From the NCBI GenBank assembly GCA_020631105.1, contig JAHDHW010000007.1:1-48974 (forward strand): a DNA stretch of 48,974 bases, in the 5' to 3' direction. Both the position numbers and the translations under genes were made by a program. Source of the stretch: Saprospiraceae bacterium (GTDB lineage Bacteria > Bacteroidota > Bacteroidia > Chitinophagales > Saprospiraceae). Every line of letters begins with the position of its first letter. The first letter of the stretch is position 1. Positions 41,966-48,974 of this stretch are shown here, one piece after another. The notes below the pieces were generated by a model that saw only the letters and a list, made by a program, of their open reading frames with translations, was not told the DNA's origin and made no database searches.

Positions 41966-44377
41966 ATGAAACGTCACATCGTACTCCTGGCAGCGCTATG
42001 CCTTTATTCAAGTATTTCTTTGTTTGCACAAACTGTGCGTGGTACCGTCCTCGATACTCAATCTGAGCCAGTCGCTTACGCTAATATTGCTTTGTATAAT
42101 GCTACGGATAGTAGCTTAGTCAAAGTAGAATTAAGTGATGATGATGGTAAATTTAAAATTGATCAGCTTCAGCAAGCGAATTATTGGTTGGAAGTAAGTT
42201 ACGTCGGAATGCCTAGTTATACTTCCGAGGTTTTTGATTTACAAGAAGACTATGAGATGGGGGCTTTAAAATTAGAAGCGAGTAATGTGGAACTGGAGGA
42301 AGTCACTGTTGTTGCTAAGCGTCCGTTACTGGAGGTGAAACCTGACAAGATGGTGTTTAATGTAGAAGGGAGTATTAATGCTAGCGGTAATGATGCCCTT
42401 CAACTATTGCGGAAAGCTCCGGGAGTTATTGTAGATAATAATGATCGGATTACCATGCTTGGGAAAAGCGGCGTACGGATCTATATTGATGGTAAGCCTT
42501 CGCCTTTGACTGGAGAAGAATTGGCTTCTTATCTAAAAACTATTCAGGCCTCTGAGATTGATAATATCGAAATCATTACGAACCCTTCTGCAAAGTATGA
42601 TGCGGAAGGAAGCGGCGGTATTATTAATATCAAAATGAAAAAGGACAAGCGTCATGGTACCAATGCAAGTGTAAATATGAGCTATAGCCAGGGAGAGAGG
42701 CATCGGTATAATGGAGGCATTACCTCAAACTATCGCTCTAAACAATTTAATCTCTTTGGTAACTACAGTTATTATGATGGTGCGAATACCAATTTTAATA
42801 AAATATATAGAGAACAGAATAGTTTGTTTTTTGATCAGTATTCTGATTCAGAAGGTGGATGGAGTGGGCATAACTTCAAAGCCGGAGCCGATTACTTTAT
42901 CAATAAAAAACACACTATAGGAGTAATGGTAAATGGTAATGTGGGCGTTGATGACTGGGCAAATGTGAGTCGTACTGAAATCGGGATGATGGAAGATAAT
43001 AAGGTAGACAGTTTGTTGATCGCTGAGAATCGAAGTGATGAAGAAAGTTCGAACTTGAATCTAAATCTCAACTATCAATTTGATAATGGTAAAGGAAGTA
43101 CCGTGAATATTGATTTTGATCATGGCAGATTTAGAAATGATGCAATGGCATTTCAACCTAATACTTACAAAGATGCCAGTGGTTTGGAAGTGTTGAGTGT
43201 TCGAAACTATCGGAATAACACTCCAACAGATATTGATATTTATACTGCTAAGGTAGATGTCGAACAACCATTCCTTGAAGGTAAATTAGGCTATGGTGCT
43301 AAGGTAGCCTTGGTTGAAACGAATAATACTTTTGATTTTTATAATGCTTTTAGCACCGGAGATGTATTGGATATTAACAGGAGTAATACTTTTGCTTATA
43401 CTGAAAATGTCAATGCAGCATATTTGAACTTTAATCGTCAGTTTGAAAAGTTTGGAGTCCAGGCAGGATTACGTATGGAGCAAACGAACTCAGAAGGTAA
43501 CCTTACAAGTTTTGTTACTTCGAATGATAACAATGTTAAAAGAAACTATTTAGACTTTTTTCCATCTGCTGGTTTAACCTATCAGCTAAATGCTAAGAAC
43601 AGCTTTCAGTTGACTTACAGTCGCCGAATCAATCGGCCTTCTTATCAGGATTTGAATCCGTTTGAAGACAAATTAGATGAGTTAACTTTTGAGCGAGGAA
43701 ATCCGTTTTTGAATCCAGAGTATACACAGTCATTCCAGTTGACACATACCTTTAATTACTTTTTGAATACAAGTATTTCTTACAGTCATACCACAGATTT
43801 GATATCTCGAATTACAGATATTGCGGACATAAATGCTACGACCATTACCTGGTTGAATCTTGCTGACCAACGAAGCTATAGCATTAATGTGAGTGGATCG
43901 GTTCCAGTAACGAAATGGTGGAATAGTTATACGAATATTACAGGTTATTACCTAGATAACCGAGCGGACTTCGAAGATGGCAAACGGATTGATATTAGCC
44001 AGCCTTCGATGAATGTTTATAGTCAACATACCTTTACACTACCTTGGGATTTATCTTTTGAAGTATCCGGATGGTTTAATACGGCTTCTGTATGGGAAGG
44101 GAACTTCCGGTCGCGCCCCCAGGGATCAATGGACGTAGGACTAGGGAAAAAAATATTAGATGGCAGAGGGAATCTCAGAGTGGCTTTTAGTGATGTGCTG
44201 AATACGAATAACTGGGATGTTAGGAGTACGTTTGGAGACTTATATATTCGTGCTTCTGGAGGCTGGGACAGCCAGAGAGTGAGTATAAACTTCTCGTATA
44301 GTTTTGGAAATAATCAAGTTAAATCAAGACGTCGAAGTACTGGTTTGGAGGATGAAAAGAAAAGAATTAAAGATTAG
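41966..44377 (+). CDS. TonB-dependent receptor-like outer-membrane beta-barrel protein (OMP_b-brl_3)
   Basis: An 803-residue outer-membrane protein starting at ATG 41966 with a signal peptide (1-22, ending LFAQ). Next comes a carboxypeptidase-regulatory-like beta sandwich (TVRGTVLDTQSEPVAYANI..., about 23-100), a plug domain (EEVTVVAKRPLLEVKPDKMVF; IYIDGKPSPLTGEELASYL; IIINIKM-type SGGIINIKMKK) and a large beta-barrel ending with VSINFSYSFGN. A basic tail of about 20 residues follows the last strand, as is usual in this subfamily. It imports or exports an unknown ligand with TonB energy. No SusD partner adjoins it, so it is not a Sus-type pair. Confidence 0.92.
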   Translation: MKRHIVLLAALCLYSSISLFAQTVRGTVLDTQSEPVAYANIALYNATDSSLVKVELSDDDGKFKIDQLQQANYWLEVSYVGMPSYTSEVFDLQEDYEMGALKLEASNVELEEVTVVAKRPLLEVKPDKMVFNVEGSINASGNDALQLLRKAPGVIVDNNDRITMLGKSGVRIYIDGKPSPLTGEELASYLKTIQASEIDNIEIITNPSAKYDAEGSGGIINIKMKKDKRHGTNASVNMSYSQGERHRYNGGITSNYRSKQFNLFGNYSYYDGANTNFNKIYREQNSLFFDQYSDSEGGWSGHNFKAGADYFINKKHTIGVMVNGNVGVDDWANVSRTEIGMMEDNKVDSLLIAENRSDEESSNLNLNLNYQFDNGKGSTVNIDFDHGRFRNDAMAFQPNTYKDASGLEVLSVRNYRNNTPTDIDIYTAKVDVEQPFLEGKLGYGAKVALVETNNTFDFYNAFSTGDVLDINRSNTFAYTENVNAAYLNFNRQFEKFGVQAGLRMEQTNSEGNLTSFVTSNDNNVKRNYLDFFPSAGLTYQLNAKNSFQLTYSRRINRPSYQDLNPFEDKLDELTFERGNPFLNPEYTQSFQLTHTFNYFLNTSISYSHTTDLISRITDIADINATTITWLNLADQRSYSINVSGSVPVTKWWNSYTNITGYYLDNRADFEDGKRIDISQPSMNVYSQHTFTLPWDLSFEVSGWFNTASVWEGNFRSRPQGSMDVGLGKKILDGRGNLRVAFSDVLNTNNWDVRSTFGDLYIRASGGWDSQRVSINFSYSFGNNQVKSRRRSTGLEDEKKRIKD

Positions 44378-44881
44378 ATTCAATACCAGAATTAAAAATA
44401 ACTATGGGTTGGTTTTAGAAAAATATATATAATTTAATCAGATTTCTAAACCAAGACAGAGAATTGTTGTTAGATTAAAGTTGCTGTTCAGCCCTTGTGT
44501 GCAAGGGCTGAACATTTTTGTTTTCCCCTTCCCGGCTAATCCTTCGTTCCTCAAAGATTTAGACTTGTTAATTATTTACATATAAATAATTTATTTACTT
44601 TGTTTTTGTTTGACATCCAATGATTTATTGTTTTATAAAGGTATAATGATTAACACAGAAGCAAATTTTAAGAGATTGATATTCAGGTGGTTAAGTTGAC
44701 TTTTGCCAAAAATATCCAAAAATATTACACTAAATGGCTTGGTGCTTGTAATAGAATAATCATAGAAATGAGAAACCCATCTTTCAAATCCAAGTAAACT
44801 TTTCTTGTGTTTGAATCAATTAAGTTAAAATATAGCGCTTATACCAAAGAATGTCCTATTTAATGACTAAATAACCAGTAG
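44378..44881. other. Intergenic region receptor / histidine kinase
   Basis: 504 bp without a recognisable gene. It holds the receptor terminator (44486-44517). The part from about 44560 to 44660 is very AT-rich (TATAAATAATTTATTTACTTTG) and is the likely promoter zone of the kinase gene; the last 180 nt before its ATG have no clear structure. Confidence 0.5.
44486..44517 (+). terminator. Terminator of the outer-membrane receptor gene
   Basis: GTTCAGCCCTTG (44486-44497) and CAAGGGCTGAAC (44502-44513) form a perfect 12-bp stem with a TGTG loop, followed by ATTTTTGTTTTCC. A textbook intrinsic terminator 109 nt after the stop. Confidence 0.92.
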
Positions 44882-46798
44882 ATGAAGTCAAGTATCTATA
44901 CTGCTCCAAAAAATATGGTAGATATACCATATGAACAGATGGTAAGGTATAATGAGGCGGGGTTAATTTACTTAGAGAATGACATCATTACCTATGCAAA
45001 TAAGTCTTTTATTGAGTTAATAAACGAAATATCTAATGATGTAATAGGGCATTCGATATATAACTTTATTAAACCGAAGGACAGGAAGAAGCTAGAACAT
45101 GGCTTGGAAGCCATGAAAAAAGGAACACAAAGCAATTTTAGTGATAATCTACAAATGAACCTGACGGATGGGCAGGAAACCTACTTCTCTTTACACATTA
45201 GTATTCATAAGAAAACAGAAGACTCGATATATTTAATCGGAGCATCCCGAAACTCTACTTCGAGGGTCAAGAAAATGGAAGAGCTAACTATAGCCAAATC
45301 CATGTATGACGCTCTTTATGATAATATCGTGGATGGGCTAATGATATATGACTATAATCAGGAAAGAATAATTGATTGTAATACTTCAGCCTTGAAGATT
45401 TTTGGTTACGAAAATAAGGACGATCTTTTAAAGGTCAACCGATTCCAGTTTGTACCACAGTATTCTAAGGTTTTTCCAGATATAGATTTTCACGAAGAGA
45501 CCAAAGATCATGGCCAAAGAGTAATGAAAGGCGAAGCATTCAAGACGCCCGGGATTTTTGTAAAAAATGGAGGAGGTCATATTATCGTTCATGCTAATGT
45601 AATTCCGACCTTTCGCTCGATCGGTGAAGCTTATATAATTTTCCAGGATAGCACGAAGCGAGTATTACAAAAGCAAGCAAAGTTAGCAGCGGAAAAAAGG
45701 TATAAGCAGATCTACCAAAATTCACACGAAGGAATCATTTATACAGATTTGAATACCAAGGAGCGACTCATGTGTAATGACAAAGCATTGCAGTTATTCG
45801 GAGTGGATACCTTTGAAGACTTAAAAAAATTAAAACCGCAGGATTTCATTAAAGATGATATTATTAATGGTTTAGGACCGCAGGAGGTTTTTATTTCCAA
45901 GATAAAGGAAGCAGCGAAACATGGTAAGGCGGAATTATCCTTTTGGTTGAAAAAACAGACTGGGGAAATCATCCGAGCTATTGTGGTTATCATGTTGGAT
46001 GATAGTGACCCTAAATACCCGAAACTCATTTCTTTTGTTAGGGATATTACCAACGAATATAATAGTGAGCTAAAGATCAACGAAAAAAATAAAGAATTAC
46101 AATCTTATATCGAGGCTAATCTGCAATTAGAAAATTTTGCCTACTTCGCATCGCATGATTTACAAACGCCCCTAAGAGGGATTATAAGTTTTACCCAACT
46201 GTTGAGGAGAAGTTTACGTGGAAAACTTTCGGAGTCCGAAGAAGAGTACATGGACTTTATTATCGGCTCTACCAAAAATATGCGAAACCTGGTCATGGAT
46301 ATTCTTTCTTATTCTAAGGTGAACTCCGCTGATATTAACATTGAAGAAGTATGTTTAAAAGACCTACTTACAGAATTGAGTCAGGAGTTAAGAGAGGAGA
46401 TCAATGAAAAGGATGCCGTTGTTAATTTTCCAAATGTTCCGACGATAATTCAGGCTGATGCCATAAAGTTGAAACAGTTACTGCAAAACCTCATTTCAAA
46501 TGCGGTTAAGTTCTCAACAGAAGATACCAAACCTATAGTTGAAATAAATTGTGTGGAGCAAGAAAAACAGTGGCTGCTTTCCGTACAAGATAACGGGATA
46601 GGTATAGATCCTGAGTTTCATGATAAGATCTTTATGATTTTCAAAAGACTTCATACCAAAGAAAAATTTGAAGGAACGGGGATCGGATTGGCAATGGTCA
46701 AAAAAATAGTTGATCAGCATGAAGGCGAAATCTGGGTAGATTCTGTCGCAGGTAAAGGAACAACTTTCTATTTCACGATTAAAAAGCCAAATAGTTAA
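44882..46798 (+). CDS. Soluble triple-PAS sensor histidine kinase
   Basis: A 638-residue sensor kinase without membrane segments, so it senses an internal signal. Three PAS domains lie at about 15-130, 140-260 and 275-395. The kinase core follows: H-box with phospho-acceptor His425 (FASHDLQTPLRGI), N-box NLISNAVKFS, G1 DNGIGID, and G2 GTGIGLAM, ending IWVDSVAGKGTTFYFTI. The ATP-lid region is of the bacteriophytochrome-like (phytochrome-related) HATPase kind. No response regulator lies nearby, so the partner is elsewhere. Confidence 0.93.
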   Translation: MKSSIYTAPKNMVDIPYEQMVRYNEAGLIYLENDIITYANKSFIELINEISNDVIGHSIYNFIKPKDRKKLEHGLEAMKKGTQSNFSDNLQMNLTDGQETYFSLHISIHKKTEDSIYLIGASRNSTSRVKKMEELTIAKSMYDALYDNIVDGLMIYDYNQERIIDCNTSALKIFGYENKDDLLKVNRFQFVPQYSKVFPDIDFHEETKDHGQRVMKGEAFKTPGIFVKNGGGHIIVHANVIPTFRSIGEAYIIFQDSTKRVLQKQAKLAAEKRYKQIYQNSHEGIIYTDLNTKERLMCNDKALQLFGVDTFEDLKKLKPQDFIKDDIINGLGPQEVFISKIKEAAKHGKAELSFWLKKQTGEIIRAIVVIMLDDSDPKYPKLISFVRDITNEYNSELKINEKNKELQSYIEANLQLENFAYFASHDLQTPLRGIISFTQLLRRSLRGKLSESEEEYMDFIIGSTKNMRNLVMDILSYSKVNSADINIEEVCLKDLLTELSQELREEINEKDAVVNFPNVPTIIQADAIKLKQLLQNLISNAVKFSTEDTKPIVEINCVEQEKQWLLSVQDNGIGIDPEFHDKIFMIFKRLHTKEKFEGTGIGLAMVKKIVDQHEGEIWVDSVAGKGTTFYFTIKKPNS

Positions 46799-46805
46799 GC
46801 AAATA

Positions 46806-46831
46806 CTATTTTCTATATCCAGAGAAAATAG
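46806..46831 (+). terminator. Weak hairpin after the histidine kinase gene
   Basis: CTATTTTCT (46806-46814) pairs with AGAAAATAG (46823-46831) around an 8-nt loop, just after the kinase stop. No T-run follows, so its terminator role is uncertain. The remaining stretch to 47093 shows no further gene. Confidence 0.4.
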
Positions 46832-47093
46832 CCCTCATTCTTCACAACTTGAATCACTTGATAGGTATCAGCCCCAATAAGTATAAGTATTGTTAACTTT
46901 AATATTTATGAATTAAACCATGAGCCTAATGTGGTTTATTTCGACTCTCCTCTACTTCAATTTCAATTCCTATATCAATTTTACTAATTTTACGTACTGA
47001 ATCCCTAGCCGAATCTCAGAGCCTACGATGAATACGAATCGTCGATAGGCAAACGTTAAACATTAACTTTACTCAACCTTTTAAAAATTTAAA

Positions 47094-48020
47094 ATGAATA
47101 ACACGGTCAGAAATGTTTTGGCGGTCATTGCAGTTCTTCTCTTATTGCTGTTCTGCTGGTCGCTTTGGAACGGCATGGAAAAGTCAAAAGAGATTCAAAG
47201 TCTCGAGACAAAAAACTCTGCGTTAAATACAGAGCTTTCCGATTTAGAAACGCTCAAGGCTAGCCTTGAAACAGAAATTGATAGCCTGCAGAATGAGTTC
47301 GAAGGATTAACGCTTGTTAATGATTCGCTTGCGAATTCTTTGGCTTCAGCTAATAAAAAAGTGTCTCGTGACAGACGGACGATCTCTAAACTTCGGGCAG
47401 ATATGGAAGCCGGAGATTTGAAAAGCGAAAGCCTTTCGGTTCAGATCTCTCAACTGTTAGAAGAAAAGAATGCGCTACAGTCACAGATTACTTCTTTACA
47501 AGAAGAAAATACCGCATTAAGAGAAAGAGCTGGAGCATTAGAGCAGGATTTAACCAAGGCAAGAGATGATAATGCTGCACTAGCTAATCTCAACCGGTCC
47601 ATGCAGGGAGAGATTGATAACCTGACACTCACTAATTTTAAGGCAACTGCCTTTCAGGTAGAGCTGGAGAAAAAGAATAACAAAGCAACGGCAAAGAGTC
47701 GTCGTGCAAAACGATTAAAAGCAAGCTTTGATCTAACGGATGTACCGGATAAATATCAAGGCGTTCGCCCATTATATTTGGTGGTTACGGATGAGACGTC
47801 CTCTCCAATCAAAATGGAAAACCCGATTAAAGCTCAGGTAATGGTGAACGATCAGGCAACGGATATTCTCGCTATTGCACAAAAAGAAGTAAACATTGGA
47901 GCTAATCAGCGTATTTCTTTTACACATGATTTAGACGAAAAATTAAAGCGTGGATTTTACCGCGTAACTGTATATACTGATATCGGAATACTTGGATCAA
48001 GTAACTTCCGACTTCGCTAG
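47094..48020 (+). CDS. Membrane-anchored coiled-coil protein
   Basis: A 308-residue protein with one N-terminal TM helix (about 7-26), then a long coiled coil (about 30-190) with leucine heptads (SLETKNSALNTELSDLETLKASLETEIDSL and similar), and a C-terminal beta domain (about 210-308; YQGVRPLYLVVTDETSSPI, GFYRVTVYTDIGILGSSNFRL). I do not recognise a named family. It is on the same strand as, and 70 nt upstream of, an OmpA-type lipoprotein. A structural bridge from inner membrane to periplasm fits the shape; the job is unknown. Confidence 0.82.
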   Translation: MNNTVRNVLAVIAVLLLLLFCWSLWNGMEKSKEIQSLETKNSALNTELSDLETLKASLETEIDSLQNEFEGLTLVNDSLANSLASANKKVSRDRRTISKLRADMEAGDLKSESLSVQISQLLEEKNALQSQITSLQEENTALRERAGALEQDLTKARDDNAALANLNRSMQGEIDNLTLTNFKATAFQVELEKKNNKATAKSRRAKRLKASFDLTDVPDKYQGVRPLYLVVTDETSSPIKMENPIKAQVMVNDQATDILAIAQKEVNIGANQRISFTHDLDEKLKRGFYRVTVYTDIGILGSSNFRLR

Positions 48021-48034
48021 TTTAAACCGATATG

Positions 48035-48069
48035 CCGCATGTGTAATAGTTGAGCTATTGCACATGCGG
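48035..48069 (+). repeat. 15-bp inverted repeat between coiled-coil and OmpA genes, no U-tract
   Basis: CCGCATGTGTAATAG (48035-48049) pairs with CTATTGCACATGCGG (48055-48069) with one T-G pair and a 5-nt loop. It starts 14 nt after the coiled-coil stop. No T-run follows; the next bases are ACTTAGC. A processing or stability hairpin is as likely as a terminator. Confidence 0.75.
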
Positions 48070-48090
48070 ACTTAGCAAAACAACCCAAAA

Positions 48091-48974
48091 ATGCGACACT
48101 TTTTCTTTCTTTGTCTCGCCCTGTTTTTTTCTTCCTGTATTAGTAATAAAAAGCACTTAGCAGCTGTTGATATGATCAATGTCAAGCATGCGGAAGAGCT
48201 TGCTCAATTGCAAGAAGCATTAGATACTGCAACCCAAACTATTACTGATCGCAATTTAACTATTGCGGAGCGCATAGGCGAAAATAATATCCTGCTTATG
48301 CTTCGGGAAGAATTAATTTCTAAGGTAGGGGAGCTTGAAACTCAAATCGAGACTTTAAGCAGTAACTCTTCCTCAGCCCAAAAGGCGTTAAGTTCAAATC
48401 TTTCCAATAAAGAAGCGGAAATAAAAAGACTAAAAAATTTACTAGCGGAAGTAGACCAGTCGATCCTTGAGCACGAAGCATTAATAAAAAGCATTACCGG
48501 AGATCTTAATTTTATAGCACAGGATTATCCGGATGACATTGACGTTAGTCTGGGCTTTGATTTTGCAACGATTAATATTCTTGAATCCTTCCTGTTTAGA
48601 AAAGGAAGTGCTACCAGATTAAATGAGAATGGTAATACGATCCTGGAAAAGTTTTCAGGGATTTTTCAAAAGTTCCCAAGTATCAATGTTCAGGTGATTG
48701 GACACACAGATACTGAACCTCCACGAGATAAAAAAAGATATGGTGATAACTGGAATTTTAGTGCTTTACAAGCAGCAACTATTGTAAGAGCTTTGGTGGA
48801 TGAATATGATGTTAGTGCTAATCAATTGACCCTTTCTGCTAAAGGAGAATTCTCACCAAGAGGTTCTAACGCAACTTCGGAAGGTAAATTAAGAAATCGT
48901 CGTATTGAATTATCCGTGACGATCCCGACCGAAGATTTGGCGAAAAAAATCAGAGCAGTGTTGGCAAAAGTTGA
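48091..48974 (+). CDS. OmpA-family peptidoglycan-binding lipoprotein (3' partial)
   Basis: The frame starts at ATG 48091 and stays open to the window end, so the C-terminus is missing. The visible 294 residues hold a lipoprotein signal (lipobox LFFSSC, Cys16), a coiled-coil linker (about 30-150) and an OmpA C-terminal domain (about 170-290; LFRKGSATRLNENGNTIL, VQVIGHTDTEPP, NFSALQAATIVRALVDE, NRRIELSVTIP). The domain binds peptidoglycan diaminopimelate and ties the outer membrane to the wall. The preceding coiled-coil protein is probably its partner. Confidence 0.9.
   Translation, partial: MRHFFFLCLALFFSSCISNKKHLAAVDMINVKHAEELAQLQEALDTATQTITDRNLTIAERIGENNILLMLREELISKVGELETQIETLSSNSSSAQKALSSNLSNKEAEIKRLKNLLAEVDQSILEHEALIKSITGDLNFIAQDYPDDIDVSLGFDFATINILESFLFRKGSATRLNENGNTILEKFSGIFQKFPSINVQVIGHTDTEPPRDKKRYGDNWNFSALQAATIVRALVDEYDVSANQLTLSAKGEFSPRGSNATSEGKLRNRRIELSVTIPTEDLAKKIRAVLAKV

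Noticed and set aside
1-48974. CRISPR array, prophage, transposon or tRNA gene
   Set aside because: No repeat-spacer array, integrase, transposase, phage gene or cloverleaf was seen on reading both strands.

Overview
The window is an ordinary chromosomal stretch of a Bacteroidota bacterium, most likely from the Saprospiria (Lewinella-like) branch. The evidence is a PorQ homologue of the type IX secretion system, a TonB-dependent receptor of the OMP_b-brl_3 type, a gcvH-VanZ-TonB cluster, many TPR proteins, few Shine-Dalgarno sites, and two promoters matching the Bacteroidota consensus (TTTG, 20 nt, TAnnTTTG). The lineage is inferred from gene families only. I see no tRNA, rRNA, IS element, prophage or CRISPR array.

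Layout. (1) 1-2066, plus strand: rpmH-rnpA, a small secreted or membrane protein and a TauE/SafE permease. (2) 2203-8352, minus strand: RecQ helicase, AroQ, a secreted TPR protein, and a secreted caspase-like protease with three SPOR-like repeats; the TPR protein is a paralogue of the middle of the protease. (3) 8700-13681, plus strand: KdsD (Kdo pathway), an unusual lipoprotein / TPR-protein pair with overlapping reading frames, and a rhomboid protease with an inserted cysteine cluster. (4) 13741-21153, minus strand: O-antigen ligase-like protein plus TPR protein, then TonB, VanZ, GcvH, a mitochondrial-type citrate synthase and a small secreted protein. (5) 21344-29990, plus strand: DUF3109 protein, PpiD/SurA-like periplasmic chaperone, UDP-glucose dehydrogenase, YwqK/MORN lipoprotein, PorQ, tandem-GNAT protein and bestrophin.

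(6) 29993-34729: a PBP4-type D-Ala-D-Ala carboxypeptidase diverges from a serine hydrolase that looks like a GH3/beta-lactamase fusion without its GH3 catalytic barrel; an amidohydrolase and a 60-residue protein follow. (7) 34726-41614, mostly minus strand: a DUF763 protein with a helix-hairpin-helix and a C-terminal clamp-binding motif, DUF1761, VOC, a tightly coupled unknown-DsbA-GNAT run, a Tat-exported sugar-phosphate-isomerase-like protein, an intradiol-dioxygenase-like lipoprotein and HemJ; between them lies a plus-strand candidate PD-(D/E)XK protein. (8) 41966-48974, plus strand: outer-membrane receptor, an orphan triple-PAS histidine kinase, and a coiled-coil membrane protein upstream of an OmpA-type lipoprotein cut off by the window end.

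Much of the window serves the envelope: Kdo and O-antigen building, UDP-glucuronate, peptidoglycan trimming, outer-membrane folding, TonB energy and OmpA anchoring. The most promising leads for undescribed biology are the DUF763 protein (DNA-binding motif plus clamp peptide), the caspase/TPR paralogue pair, the overlapping lipoprotein/TPR pair, the barrel-less GH3/beta-lactamase protein, and strong hairpins that lack a U-tract.
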